From Effusibacillus dendaii (GTDB taxonomy: Bacteria; Bacillota; Bacilli; Tumebacillales; Effusibacillaceae), in contig NZ_AP023366.1 in assembly GCF_015097055.1 (NCBI RefSeq), positions 1,798,001-1,862,000 of the forward strand: DNA of 64,000 nucleotides. Reading direction: 5' to 3'. The notes beneath the pieces were generated by a model. It made no database searches. It saw only the letters and a program-made list of their open reading frames with translations, and was not told the DNA's origin. The position numbers and the translations under genes are program-made. This document shows positions 9,335 through 18,966 of this stretch, piece after piece; position 1 is the stretch's first letter, and the number at the start of each line of letters is the position of its first letter.

Positions 9335-9354
9335 AGGGCTACCTGGGTAGCCCT
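9335..9354 (-). promoter_or_regulatory. intercistronic hairpin between dctP and dctQ
   Basis: AGGGCTACCTGGGTAGCCCT is a perfect 20-base palindrome directly after dctP. Such hairpins after binding-protein genes commonly stabilise the upstream message or thin out downstream transcription, giving more receptor than permease. Confidence 0.65.
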
Positions 9355-9362
9355 ATTTTCAT

Positions 9363-10391
9363 TTATTTTGCAGCCGCTTTGATTTTGTCCAGTAAGTCTT
9401 GCGGAACTTTATCAGCTACAGATTTTGCTACATCTTTGGTTGCTGCCGCAAATGCCTCTCTGTCAGGTTGGGTGATATTGACCCCTTTACTTTTCAGTTC
9501 GTCAAGCGATTTGGTTTCGGCGTCTGCAAGCGTTTTACGCTGAGATACGGTTGCTTCTTGCACTGCTTCATCGAGCCATTTTTTCTGTTGATCTGTTAAC
9601 GATTTATAGAACTTGTTACTTGCAAGAACCACAGCAGGTGAATAAGTGTGACTGGTTAATGCGAGTTGCTTTTGAACTTCATAGAATTTCATTGACATGA
9701 TAGTTGCAATCGGATTTTCCTGCCCGTCTACCACGCCTTGTTCCAATGCGCTGTACAACTCATTAAAGTTTACAGGGGTGGGATTTGCACCAAGTGATTT
9801 CATAAATTCCTGCCAAACCGGGGCTGGCTGCACACGCATTTTCAGCCCTTTTACATCTTCCGGTTTCAAAATTTCTTTATTCTTGGTCGTCATATGACGG
9901 AAACCAACTTCCCAAAAACCCAGTCCTTTCATGTTCTTTTCATCAGCTTTTTTCAACAACGACTTCCCAATTTCGCCATCCAACACACTGTAAACGTGTT
10001 CTTTATTCTTAAAGAGGAACGGAATCCCAAATACGTTCATTTCAGGCACCACATTTGCCATTGAGCTGTCAGCCGAAACTACCGTCATATCAACCGTGCC
10101 ATTCTGAATACCTTCAACCGCATCCTTTTCTGAACCCAGCTTGGCATTCGCGTAAATTTTCACTTCCATAGTTCCTTTGCTTTTTTCTTCCAGTGCTTTT
10201 TTAAACGCTTCGGCTCCAATGTTATATTGGTGAGTTTCCGACCCGGTGTGCGCTAATTTTATGCTGATTTTTTTAGAAGAATCCCCGCTATTTGCTGCAG
10301 GTTCCGCTTTTTGGCCAGAGGAACATCCAGCAACCAAACCCGCAACTAGTACACTGCTGAGAGCAAAACTTGCCATTGACTTTTTCATCAT
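9363..10391 (-). CDS. dctP: TRAP transporter solute-binding lipoprotein
   Basis: 342 residues. A signal peptide ends in the lipobox LVAGC (Cys ~23), so the receptor is anchored on the outer face of the membrane. The mature part has the DctP pattern: KLAHTGSETHQYN near the start, GSEKDAVEGIQNGTVD, KGLKMRVQPAPVW with the Arg that usually binds the ligand carboxylate (~175), and VDGQENPI. The ligand is therefore likely a carboxylate; identity unknown. RBS AGGAGATG precedes the first of two ATGs. Confidence 0.95.
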   Translation of the reverse strand: MMKKSMASFALSSVLVAGLVAGCSSGQKAEPAANSGDSSKKISIKLAHTGSETHQYNIGAEAFKKALEEKSKGTMEVKIYANAKLGSEKDAVEGIQNGTVDMTVVSADSSMANVVPEMNVFGIPFLFKNKEHVYSVLDGEIGKSLLKKADEKNMKGLGFWEVGFRHMTTKNKEILKPEDVKGLKMRVQPAPVWQEFMKSLGANPTPVNFNELYSALEQGVVDGQENPIATIMSMKFYEVQKQLALTSHTYSPAVVLASNKFYKSLTDQQKKWLDEAVQEATVSQRKTLADAETKSLDELKSKGVNITQPDREAFAAATKDVAKSVADKVPQDLLDKIKAAAK

Positions 10392-10418
10392 GTTTTCATC
10401 TCCTATTTATATTTTTAA

Positions 10419-11201
10419 TTAATAAAGGTCAAACCGTTGATCATCAAAAACTGGAATCCGTTTCCGAATCGCATCGACTTTAGCCAGGTCAATGTCAACG
10501 AAGTAAATTTGTTCGTTGCTGTCCCCTTCCAGCAACACTTCGCCCCACGGATCCACCACCATCGAATTTCCGGGGAATGCGGTGTCTCGGCTTGTTCCAC
10601 AACGGTTTACGGCGATCATATAGGACTGGTTTTCAATCGCTCGTGAAATTACAAGCGTTCTCCAATGATCAACACGGGCCGAGGGCCATTGAGCGGTATT
10701 AATTAACAATTTTGCACCGGAACCCACCAATTTTCGGAAAAGGAACGGGAACCGCAAATCATAACAAATCATCGTTCCTACGGTGGTTCCTTTGTAATCG
10801 AACAACCCGAAAGCATTTCCAGCTTTCAAGTACAGATGCTCATCCATCAGACGAAACAGATGAAGTTTGTCATACCGGATGACTTCATTTCCTTTTTCAT
10901 CAAAAACCAGCATGGTATTGGTAACATCGCCGGATTGGGAATCTTTATACAACACACTTCCGCCCACGATCGTTACATGATGCTGTTTCGCAAATTCAGA
11001 AAACAATTCTCTGGTTCGCTTTCCATCAATGTCCGCAACTTCATCCGCTTGTTCCAACGCGTAGCCTGTATTCCACATTTCCGGAAAGATAATCATGTCG
11101 GGATTTTGTGCCATTGCTTCTTTCAAGAAATGTTGGGCCTTTTGATAATTCTTTTCCGGTTCCCCAATTTGAACATCCATTTGAACAAGTGCCAGTTTCA
11201 T
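10419..11201 (-). CDS. carbon-nitrogen (nitrilase superfamily) hydrolase
   Basis: 260 residues. The Glu-Lys-Cys catalytic set is visible: IIFPEMWNTGYA (Glu ~42), RYDKLHLF (Lys ~113) and TMICYDLRFP (Cys ~146). The length and pattern suit omega-amidase or YafV-like enzymes that cleave amides or N-carbamoyl groups. GGAGGGTAATCC precedes the ATG. It lies between the DUF2848 gene and dctP in a tightly packed operon, so it probably hydrolyses the imported amide. The exact substrate is open. Confidence 0.88.
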   Translation of the reverse strand: MKLALVQMDVQIGEPEKNYQKAQHFLKEAMAQNPDMIIFPEMWNTGYALEQADEVADIDGKRTRELFSEFAKQHHVTIVGGSVLYKDSQSGDVTNTMLVFDEKGNEVIRYDKLHLFRLMDEHLYLKAGNAFGLFDYKGTTVGTMICYDLRFPFLFRKLVGSGAKLLINTAQWPSARVDHWRTLVISRAIENQSYMIAVNRCGTSRDTAFPGNSMVVDPWGEVLLEGDSNEQIYFVDIDLAKVDAIRKRIPVFDDQRFDLY

Positions 11202-11204
11202 GGA

Positions 11205-11888
11205 TTACCCTCCAACTACTACTGAATATTCGCCATTTAACGTGCGATTGAGAACGGGGTCTCTCATTTCATAGATAAATTGGTTTCCATACACAAACCC
11301 TCCTAAAGTGGGTACAGTGCCTGAAAAAATAATCGTGTTTTTTAAATCCTCATATCCAAATTCTTTCAATTTCCCTAATAGGTCAGATACAGGCAGTAAA
11401 GCGGTCAAATTATGTTCTTGATACAAGCGCGTCCCGTTTTTATCGGTCATCCATGAACGCAAAATCAATTGATCCCAATGATCTTGTACATCCACTAACC
11501 TCCAAAATTGTGTAACAAACGGTTTCGGACATGCCTCCTTTGACTTTTGAATGTCTTCCGTTTCCAGATGGCGATCCGTGTGATCACTTCCGACCGTCAC
11601 CAACCATTCCTCTCCGTCATGGAAAAGAACGTACTCCACCTCTCCGGACGTCTCCGTTCCTTGTACTATAATGGTCGATTCTGTGGTCAGCCCACTCAAT
11701 GGCTGTGGGTATAACGCGGGGATAGTGGAAGGCGGATCTACACCAATTAAAGACAGTTCATGAATATGTTCGTGAACTTTTTCAACGTTTCGCCCTCCAT
11801 ATCCAACAACCAGCACTTTTTCGATGGAAATGTTTTTGGGTGTGGTTCCTCCATTTGCTTCCTGGATTGAAATTGAATACATTTTCAT
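11205..11888 (-). CDS. DUF2848 family protein
   Basis: 227 residues from ATG 11888, with AGGAG eight bases upstream. A GTG at 11897 overlapping the GntR stop is the alternative start. Blocks VVGYGGRNVEKVHEHI, GVDPPSTIPALYP, VGSDHTDRHLE, CPKPFVTQFWR and the C-terminal FEMRDP-like segment agree with DUF2848, a family related in fold to fumarylacetoacetate hydrolase-like enzymes and often found beside amidase or transporter genes. VGSDHTDR may bind metal. Function is not established; operon context suggests a catabolic hydrolase. Confidence 0.78.
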   Translation of the reverse strand: MKMYSISIQEANGGTTPKNISIEKVLVVGYGGRNVEKVHEHIHELSLIGVDPPSTIPALYPQPLSGLTTESTIIVQGTETSGEVEYVLFHDGEEWLVTVGSDHTDRHLETEDIQKSKEACPKPFVTQFWRLVDVQDHWDQLILRSWMTDKNGTRLYQEHNLTALLPVSDLLGKLKEFGYEDLKNTIIFSGTVPTLGGFVYGNQFIYEMRDPVLNRTLNGEYSVVVGG

Positions 11889-11893
11889 AAATG

Positions 11894-12556
11894 TCACTCC
11901 TGACTGGCTTGCAATGCGGTCAACACGGCGGCTCGCGTTTGTTCAATATGTTTGGCAACTGCGATTTTGGCAAGATTAACGTCTCTTTTCTTTACTCCTG
12001 CGATGATCGCCCTATGTTCTTGCAGGGTCTCCTGGATTCGGTCTGTTGTATGAATCGCCCTAATTCCAAACCACCGCATTAAATCACTTAAATTATGCAT
12101 CAGCTGAATCAAGCGATCATTTCCTGATAATTCCGCAAGATACATATGAAAATCTTTGTCAATCGAGATAAAAGACTTATTATCATGCTGATGATTTAAT
12201 TGATGCATGAAAATTTCTTCTAGCGTTTGATCTTCTTTGTCCGTAATTTTCGGAATTAATAGTTCCATTACGAGAGACTCATTGGCGCTGCGTAGTTGCA
12301 ACACTTCTTCCACATCTTTTTGCGAGATATGAGACACAAACACCCCTTTCCTTGGTATAGACTTCACCCATCCTTCCAGTTCCAGCATGTGGATCGCTTC
12401 CCTTAATGGAGTACGGCTAATTCCCAAACTTTCAGACAGGTTGCGTTCCGAGAGGATTTCCCCTTGCGGAATCACATGGTTAATAATGGCGTTCTTAATT
12501 TCTTCATAAGCATGCTGCTTAAATAACTGGGGTTGTTCAATTTTTGTGAATTGCAC
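11894..12556 (-). CDS. GntR-family (FCD) regulator of the TRAP operon
   Basis: 220 residues from GTG 12556, set by GAGGAGGGG upstream; an open frame continues much further but without a site. N-terminal winged HTH (LSESLGISRTPLREAIHMLE, ~30-50), then an all-helical FCD domain with metal/ligand histidines (DKDFHMYLAELSGN ~ residue 130, EHRAIIAGV ~180, AKHIEQTR ~205). First gene of the operon, so it likely represses the operon and itself until the imported substrate or a derivative binds. Its stop overlaps the alternative start of the DUF2848 gene. Confidence 0.88.
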   Translation of the reverse strand: MQFTKIEQPQLFKQHAYEEIKNAIINHVIPQGEILSERNLSESLGISRTPLREAIHMLELEGWVKSIPRKGVFVSHISQKDVEEVLQLRSANESLVMELLIPKITDKEDQTLEEIFMHQLNHQHDNKSFISIDKDFHMYLAELSGNDRLIQLMHNLSDLMRWFGIRAIHTTDRIQETLQEHRAIIAGVKKRDVNLAKIAVAKHIEQTRAAVLTALQASQE

Positions 12557-12577
12557 GGTATCCCCTCCTCTCATCCA

Positions 12578-12610
12578 ATTGGTATTTGGAATTTGGTATC
12601 TGGTATTCCA
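12578..12610 (-). promoter_or_regulatory. candidate GntR operator
   Basis: Three TGGTAT motifs stand in a row just upstream of the GntR start (TTGGTATTTGG, TTTGGTATC, TGGTATTCC). TGGTAT/ATACCA half-sites are the usual targets of FCD-type GntR proteins. A GGAAT...ATTCC dyad overlaps them. Confidence 0.5.
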
Positions 12611-12889
12611 CATTTGACACAAAAATTCCTTCTGATGTTTTAAAATTTTTTTAAAACTACGACTGTTCGAAATCAACCGTTCTATCGGAAAATAAAGAAT
12701 GGAGTGTTTTTTGTTATATCTGAAATACAAATTTTGCTCCCCAAAATCGTCATACGGAAACTGTACAGTGTGTCCTCTTTCGTAAAAGACCAATAAGTAA
12801 CGTGAACTTACTTAACGTAATTTTTACTATAAATGTATTTTAATCAAAAAAACGAAAAACAAAATATTATATGTAAGCTTTTGTTACAC

Positions 12890-12926
12890 AACAAAAGAGC
12901 GCCCGGATTGCAGATCCTTCGCTCTC
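12890..12926 (-). terminator. terminator of the alpha/beta hydrolase gene at 12957
   Basis: Minus strand: AGAGCG, AAGGAT/AATCC inner stem, CGCTCT, then TTTTGTTG, about 30 bases after the stop. Confidence 0.7.
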
Positions 12927-12956
12927 CTGGTGCTTTCACTTCATCAATTTTTCCGT

Positions 12957-13670
12957 TCACATAGCCAAGTTTTTCAAATGTGATACCAATACTTCGGGTT
13001 GCGAAAAAAATGGGGAATGATCTGTATCCATAGTAATAACTCGACGACAAGGGGTGTTCGTGTACATTGCTCTTTGCGCCTCAATAGGGAGCGCCTTATC
13101 TTTAAGAGTTGCAATATAAACACGAGGAATTCTCCCAAAATTATCATTCGTTATGTGAACCGGTGTGATATAGGGGAATAACGGTTCGGGGCAAAGTTTT
13201 TCTATAGATTCTGATGCATCTTTTTCAGAACATTCACCGTAAAACAGATCCTTAGCCGCAGAACTATCAAGCTGTGCATAGGTCTTATCTTCACTCATGA
13301 TGAGCGGTAAAGGGGAAAGTTTGTATTTTTCGCCTAATTGAATTAAATTTTGTCCATTTTCTGGCATGCTCGCAGTTAAATAGACTAGCAACTGAATCTT
13401 TTCAGAACGATATTCTGCTGCTTGCGTGATGACAATTCCCCCAAAGCTATGCCCTACCAAAATCACCTTTTCAGGTTCGTTATCCAGAACACTACACACA
13501 CGACCCGTGTAATCTTTCAATGTGACTTTAGAAGGTGAGGCCTGATCCTTACCGTGCCCGGGCAGATCGAAGGTTACTACGCGGTGTCCGGAATCCTGTA
13601 ACAAAGGGACTATTTTCTCCCAACACCATTCTCCGGTAAACGATCCATGCACCAAAACATAGGTACTCAT
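12957..13670 (-). CDS. alpha/beta hydrolase, methylesterase/hydroxynitrile-lyase-like
   Basis: 237 residues. HGSFTGEWCWEKIVP is the oxyanion region, GHSFGG (~ residues 77-82) the nucleophile elbow, and DTDHSPFFSQP the late histidine region. This arrangement matches the EstC / salicylate-binding-protein-2 like branch. No membrane or signal segment is seen. It stands alone with its own terminator, between the TRAP operon promoter and a run of pseudogenes. Substrate unknown. Confidence 0.82.
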   Translation of the reverse strand: MSTYVLVHGSFTGEWCWEKIVPLLQDSGHRVVTFDLPGHGKDQASPSKVTLKDYTGRVCSVLDNEPEKVILVGHSFGGIVITQAAEYRSEKIQLLVYLTASMPENGQNLIQLGEKYKLSPLPLIMSEDKTYAQLDSSAAKDLFYGECSEKDASESIEKLCPEPLFPYITPVHITNDNFGRIPRVYIATLKDKALPIEAQRAMYTNTPCRRVITMDTDHSPFFSQPEVLVSHLKNLAM

Positions 13671-13843
13671 TTACTCACCCCTTAAAAAATTTGAAATATT
13701 GATTACTTCATAATTGTACGATTTATTCTTTTTTGTTTGATTGAACATTTCTTGAATAATATTGCCTGACCCCCCCTCTGAAGCGATCCTCTCACCCCAG
13801 AGTTTGTGATATAGGGAGATGCGATTGGATAAATCGACATGAT

Positions 13844-14418
13844 TTAAAAAACTTCATCGATGTTGATTAACTGGCCAATTGTTGCTCCTGCTCTTATTTT
13901 CTCTTGCAGAACATGCTCCGTTTTCAGCAGATGTTTCGTTTTTTCCAAGACGTTTGACGCGTCTTGTCTTGGTACTACCACGATTCCATTCCCATCGATT
14001 ACAATTATGTCACCCGGGTGAACAGGGACACCGGCACACTGAATGGCAACTGTGACATGGCCATAGTCTGATATAGAGCCAACATTCGGTACAATCCCCT
14101 TGGAAAATACGGGGAATTTTAGCTTTCGAATCTCCTCTACAAGCGCCGTCTATTACCGCTCCAAGAACACCTTTATTCATGGCAGACATTGTCATGTTTT
14201 CACCCCAAAAAGATGTCATTGCATTAAATCTCTCCATACTATCTGAAATGGCACATGTTACAGAATCATATTTTTTCTAGAAGTTCATTTAAGGCTCGTA
14301 CGACGTTTTGATCAGCCCGCTCAATAGATTCAATAATTTTCATAGAATCGTTGTCTGCTTTTTTCAATACTATTGCCCGCCCCTTTACGAATCTCCAAGT
14401 AATGGGGTTGATGGTCAT
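13844..14418 (-). pseudogene. RraA-like protein gene with two frameshifts
   Basis: Three frames join into one RraA-family protein. From ATG 14418 about 50 residues end ...VVRALNELLEKI then TGA at 14266. One extra A in the A-run causes this; the next frame continues YDSVTCAISDSMERFNAM, then MNKGVLGAVIDGAC. Near 14150 the frame changes again to EEIRKLKFPVFSKGIVPN, AIQCAGVPVHPGDIIVIDG and a normal end INIDEVF at 13844. The glycine-rich GVLGAVIDGA and GDIIVIDGNG blocks are diagnostic. RraA relatives act as aldolases or decarboxylases of keto acids, or inhibit RNase E. Whether the first ~35 residues belong to this gene is unsure. Confidence 0.8.
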
Positions 14419-14424
14419 TCTGCT

Positions 14425-15100
14425 TTAAAACAAATCCAATTGCCGAGGAGCCAATCCGTCGTATTCAATTCCCAGCAGTTGCAGCATTTCTTTTGCATTA
14501 GCGGCAGCATCCCCGCCTGAATTGTTATTGAACAACACACAAACGTCTTCTGCCATATCTTGAAGATATTCAAGCTTCTCTTTCCACTCTATCAGCTCTT
14601 CCTTGCTATAACGATACAAATATCTAACATCCCGCCAATCGGGATTTCCGTGATTGTTCCATACGCTTGCATTGCGGCCATGAAATCGAACCAATACAAG
14701 TTTCTGATTGGTAGACCGCAAGACAGTCGGTACAGAACCTTCCAGCCTGAGGTTCATCGCAAATACAGTGTATCCAACCTTCTTTTTCCATAAAGGTTAA
14801 CGTTTTTTCCTGCATGGTAGGAGTAAACCAACTCTGGTTTCGAAATTCAAGGGCAACCGGTATGTCCTTCATTTTGTGCCTCGTGTACCGCAGAATATTC
14901 ACATTTCTCTTCGTACAGTCAAACCACGGCGGATATTGAAAAAGTACAGCTGTAAGCTTTCCCGCCCTACACAGAGGCTGAATGGATTCAATAAAGGCAT
15001 GAAACATTTCGTCATGGTTTTGAAAAGGATTTTCCTCTCTTAGATGGCCTGTCATTCCCTGATACGATTTCACAATAAAACGAAAACTGTGACAATTTTA
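14425..15100 (-). pseudogene. DUF72 family protein, 5' truncated and frameshifted
   Basis: The frame FRFIVKSYQGMTGHLREENP through LFQYPPWFDC, IPVALEFRNQSWF and WIHCICDEPQAG is the middle of a DUF72 (YecE-like) protein. After QAG, near 14745, the frame changes and continues EGSVPTVLRST, FHGRNASVWNNHG, ending in GLAPRQLDLF at 14425. About 65 N-terminal residues are missing; upstream the frame meets TAA near 15100, close to the end of the next broken gene. So the gene is dead by a 5' deletion plus a shift. Confidence 0.85.
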
Positions 15101-15117
15101 ATTTTTTTATTACAATG

Positions 15118-15784
15118 TTAAAAGAGCAAAGCCAACTCCCTCATCGAAAGTTGGCTTTGTGATTGCCTCATTTCAATTTGTCCTGATTTATAAGACGGTA
15201 TATTGAGTAAATCTGAAACAGTGACTAACTTATACCCTTCTTCGCGAAGAGTACGAATGACATAAGGCAATGCCTCCACTGTGTCCTCCAGGCTTTCCCC
15301 ACGACCACCGGCACTGTGCAGCAACACGATTGATCCGGGCCCAGCGTGGGCCAATATATTGGCTGTTACTTGTGGAGCAGTGAGACCTGCCCCATCCAGA
15401 CTATCAACGTTCCAAAAGATAATCTTATAATCAAGTGACATGATTTCACGAATTACATCATGTAGGGCCAAGACATCCAGAATTCGAGGCGTCCAGACAT
15501 CATCCGGTCCATCGTCAAAAGTCAGGGCTACTTCCTTACGAGGAGGACCATGTAAAATCACTTCAGTTGGAAACATGGAAGCCCAATCTATATGTTTAAC
15601 ATGTGGATGTCGTTCTTCGATTCGTTCGGGTCCATGTTTGAAAGGTGCTACCTGTCTCATCCAGTCCTCCTGTTGGATTTCATGAATGCCGGTGGTATTG
15701 TATGGAGTTCGGATAGAACGTGTAAGTAGGTACTGGATAAACCGTTGGCACTGTCCGCAGATAAAAGAAAATTGGGTAGAACAT
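15118..15784 (-). pseudogene. polysaccharide deacetylase gene with internal deletion and frameshift
   Basis: The likely original start is ATG 15784 (MFYPIFFYLRTVPTVYP), out of frame with the main part; joining them needs one shift near 15690. The NodB domain begins EVALTFDDGPDD (metal Asp-Asp motif) and then ILDVLALHDV runs straight into IREIMSLDYK. In normal relatives about 80 residues lie there, including the metal-binding HxxxH motif (HTWxH). The end YKIIFWNVDSLD, PGSIVLLHSAGG, GYKLVTVSDLL is normal. Without the histidines the enzyme cannot bind its metal. It was probably a spore or wall N-deacetylase. Confidence 0.85.
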
Positions 15785-15790
15785 GATTTT

Positions 15791-15823
15791 TCCTATAATA
15801 TAGTTTTTTATACTATATGAGGA
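15791..15823. repeat. AT-rich inverted repeat
   Basis: TCCTATAATATAGT and ACTATATGAGGA form an imperfect dyad around TTTTTAT, between the broken deacetylase and the transposase. It could be a terminator or the left end of the insertion sequence. Confidence 0.4.
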
Positions 15824-15909
15824 AAGGAATGTCTTTGGTTACGACTACACACTCCGATCTCTTTAAGTACCCCGCAACCATTCCAAACAAAGAAAGGTGT
15901 TGTATCTCC

Positions 15910-17300
15910 ATGTTACACCACAATCCTCTGTCTGAAAAGGATAAAGAACGTATCTTCCAGTTTGTTTTCCACTCTTGCCATTGGTCATCTACTTCGTAAG
16001 GCGGGAATCCAAAAATCCTTTGGCATGTCTGGTCTAGCTGTCTTTCAACTCATCTTTTCATGGGTATTTCAGGGCCGAAACTGGTTTCGCCTTCTTGAAG
16101 GAGAACGCGGCTCTTCATTACCAGGTAAAGATGTCGTCTATCGCTTCTTGAATCATTCCCGCTTTAATTGGCGGAGGTTTCTGCATTCACTTAGCCTGAA
16201 AATTATACAGTTCTTTGAATCGCTCACTTCAGCTTCCCGTATTAAAGCGTTCATCATCGACGATTCGGTAATTAGCCGTAACCGAAGTAAGAAAGCTGAA
16301 CTGCTGGCACGAGTCCATGATCATACGACAGGCCGCTTCGTGCGGGGATATAACATGCGGACTCCAGGCTGGTCGGATGGCTTCAGCTTTGCTCCCATCG
16401 ATTTTGTGATGCTTAGTTCCCCCAAGCTGGCAAACCGCTTTTGTGAGATCATGGAAGGTTTCTTTAAGAGTTCGCACGGTTATAAGCGGCGGATGGAAGC
16501 CCTGACTCGTAAACCCGACGCTGTTATAGCTCTACTAGAGCATGCTCTGGCTCCCGGTTTCTCGGCCGACTTTGTCTTGATGGACAGTTGGTTTACGCAA
16601 GCCCCGTTACTCCGGGAATTGATGTCCAAGGGTTTGCATGTCATTGGTATGGTCAAAGACATGAAGCAACGATATATAATGGGTGACAACCGCATGACAC
16701 TGCAGGAGCTATACACGAAATTGCCCAGAAACAAGAAAGCAAAAATCTTGGGATCGCTAATGGTCAAAACCGCTTGTGGTTTGCCCATAAAACTCGTATT
16801 TGTTCAAAATCGCAACAAACGCCGGGAATGGTTGGTTATTCTTAGCACTGACTTGGAATTAAACGATCATGAAATCGTCCGTATTTACGGGATGCGCTGG
16901 AGCATCGAGACATTCTTCAAGTTCACTAAATCCTTTTTAAAGCTGGGTACTGAGTTTCAAGGTCGTTCCTTTGACATGCTCATCAGCCATACCACCATTG
17001 TTTTTACACGTTACTTGCTGATGGAATGGGAACGTAGTCAGGAAAAAAGACCAGCGCTCTCTTGGCGGCTTGTTCTACCTTTTTTCAGATGAAGTCCGTG
17101 ACATGGATCTGAAAATGGCATTGCAACAACTGATTACGTTCTTTGTCGAATTGATTGATATTCAACCGAAACGGAAACAGTCTGTCATTATGAGTCAAGT
17201 ACAAGAATGGATGTCCGGTTTGCCCAACTACATTAAGGGTTTGTTTGCAAAACCAAGCTGGTCGAGTAGATGTGAATTATTTCATCAAAGATGCGCTTCC
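15910..17300 (+). mobile_element. IS4-family transposase, frameshifted
   Basis: The N-terminal part (MLHHNPLSEKDKERIFQFVF from 15910) is one frame off the main part, which starts at 15962 (STLAIGHLLRKAG). The DDE residues can be read: AFIIDDSV (Asp), FVLMDSWF (Asp) and GMRWSIETFFKFTKSF (Glu in the Y/W-x2-E-x-F region), as in IS4 transposases. Near 17045 a run of six A, where five would keep the frame, throws the reading from LMEWERSQEK into a short end; the true continuation is DQRSLGGLFYLFSDEVRDMD. Two shifts make it inactive. I could not define its terminal inverted repeats or target duplication. Confidence 0.82.
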
Positions 17301-17319
17301 CTTTATCCATACCTTGAGA

Positions 17320-17357
17320 AAGGTTCAAACCGTTCAACAAACGGCTTGAACCTTTTT
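17320..17357 (+). terminator. terminator after the IS4 transposase
   Basis: AAGGTTCAAACCGTT (17320-17334) pairs with AACGGCTTGAACCTT (17340-17354), followed by TTT. Probably marks the right part of the element. Confidence 0.75.
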
Positions 17358-17527
17358 ATGTATCGCGCTTTCTGTTTAACGTCCCTTCCTTTTGCCCCAA
17401 AAAATCATCAAACACTTGAAGAACGGTATATTTCAAAAATCAATTGTAAAACTTCTAACGGATGGGCATTTCTACCTTCAGAGTTGGGAAAAGTAGTCTT
17501 GGTGTTAATTAAACGGGAGGGTGCTTT

Positions 17528-18787
17528 ATGACACTCATCAGTCTTTTGATCAACTTGATTCAAATTTTGCTGTTGATAGTCGTCTTGTACCATTTGTCTC
17601 TGGGACTTTTTGGATTTCGCCGTTACCATGTCCCCTCTCCGTGTGAACCTGGAAAGCGATTTGCGATTATTATTCCCGCCCACAACGAGGAACGGGTTAT
17701 CGGGCAACTGATAAACAATCTCCAAAAAATGAATTATCCAAAACAGCTATATGACATTTTCGTCATCTGCGATAACTGTACGGATCAAACCGCTTTTATT
17801 GCTAACAAAGCAGGGGCACATGCAGTTCAACGGCGAGATCCACATAAAAAAGGCAAAGGATACGCCCTTTCTTGGATGTTCAATCGGTTGCTGGTTTCTG
17901 AACCGCATCGTTGGGATGCGTTTGTGATTTTAGATGCTGACAATTTGGTCTCATCAAATTTTCTTCAAATGATGAACACCTATTTACAAAACGGTCACCG
18001 GTTGCTGCAGGCATGCCTGGATGTAAAAAACCCGGATGATTCTTGGATTACAAGATGCTATGCCCTCTCCTATTGGACAACAAATCGAATTTTCCAACTG
18101 GCCAGATATAATCTTGGATGGAGTTGTGTTCTCGGGGGAACAGGTATTTGTGTAGAGAGCGGATTGCTGAAAGAGATTGGGTGGAATGCCACAAGTCTGA
18201 CGGAAGATCTTGAATTTACCCTGCAATGCCTGCTTTCAAAGAACATACGTGCTATATGGGTGCATGATGCAAAGATCTATGACGAAAAACCAATTTCCCT
18301 ACTGCCCTCAATGCGTCAACGCCTCCGGTGGATGCAAGGCCATGCGGACTGTTTCTTTCGGTATGTCGTCACTCTGGTCAAACAAGGTATAATAACACGG
18401 AATAAATCAATGATCGATCTTTGTATGTATTTGATACAACCGTTTGTGATTGTAGCATCCGGGATATTAATTGTCGTATCTGTTTTGCAAAACATGCATC
18501 CCTTTTACTGGTCAATCTGGGGCAGTTTTCCAAAAATAATTCGTGACCTGTTCGTGATTGTGGAAACGAGCATACCCCTCTTGGCACTTCTAATCGAACG
18601 GATTGGTTTTTACCGGATTTGCAGTGTCTTATATCTTCCTTTTTTCAGTCTGACTTGGATTCCGCTTGCAATCATCGGAATAGCCCGTCACAAAGAGAGA
18701 AACTGGATACACACCGAACATAACCGCGTAATATCAGACGAAGAGTCACTCCAACTGACCGGTTTAACACAGAATGATGATTACTAG
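17528..18787 (+). CDS. family 2 glycosyltransferase, membrane-bound
   Basis: 419 residues, RBS GGGAGG. An N-terminal helix (~3-25), then the GT-A domain: IIIPAHNEERVI, the nucleotide-binding ILDADN (DxD-like, ~137), LTEDLEF (catalytic acid, ~230) and QRLRWMQGH (QxxRW, ~264). Two or three helices follow (~290-320, 335-380). This is the cellulose-synthase/NodC-like layout of processive enzymes making beta-linked polymers, or of single-transfer relatives. It stands at the head of a group of spore-coat-like genes, so a sugar polymer of the spore surface is possible but not shown. Confidence 0.87.
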   Translation: MTLISLLINLIQILLLIVVLYHLSLGLFGFRRYHVPSPCEPGKRFAIIIPAHNEERVIGQLINNLQKMNYPKQLYDIFVICDNCTDQTAFIANKAGAHAVQRRDPHKKGKGYALSWMFNRLLVSEPHRWDAFVILDADNLVSSNFLQMMNTYLQNGHRLLQACLDVKNPDDSWITRCYALSYWTTNRIFQLARYNLGWSCVLGGTGICVESGLLKEIGWNATSLTEDLEFTLQCLLSKNIRAIWVHDAKIYDEKPISLLPSMRQRLRWMQGHADCFFRYVVTLVKQGIITRNKSMIDLCMYLIQPFVIVASGILIVVSVLQNMHPFYWSIWGSFPKIIRDLFVIVETSIPLLALLIERIGFYRICSVLYLPFFSLTWIPLAIIGIARHKERNWIHTEHNRVISDEESLQLTGLTQNDDY

Positions 18788-18966
18788 AGCCTTCCTTGCT
18801 TGCCATATATCCGGCATGGAGTCGTAAGCGCGGCAGAATGGTGATGAATTTGAGGCAGACGATAGCATACTCAACAAGCCTGTATTTTACAGTCTCGTGT
18901 TATTCACCTGTTCCCAAAGTGTTCTCCCGTGCATGAACTGTAGCAAACATCAACGGAGGTGAGTTT

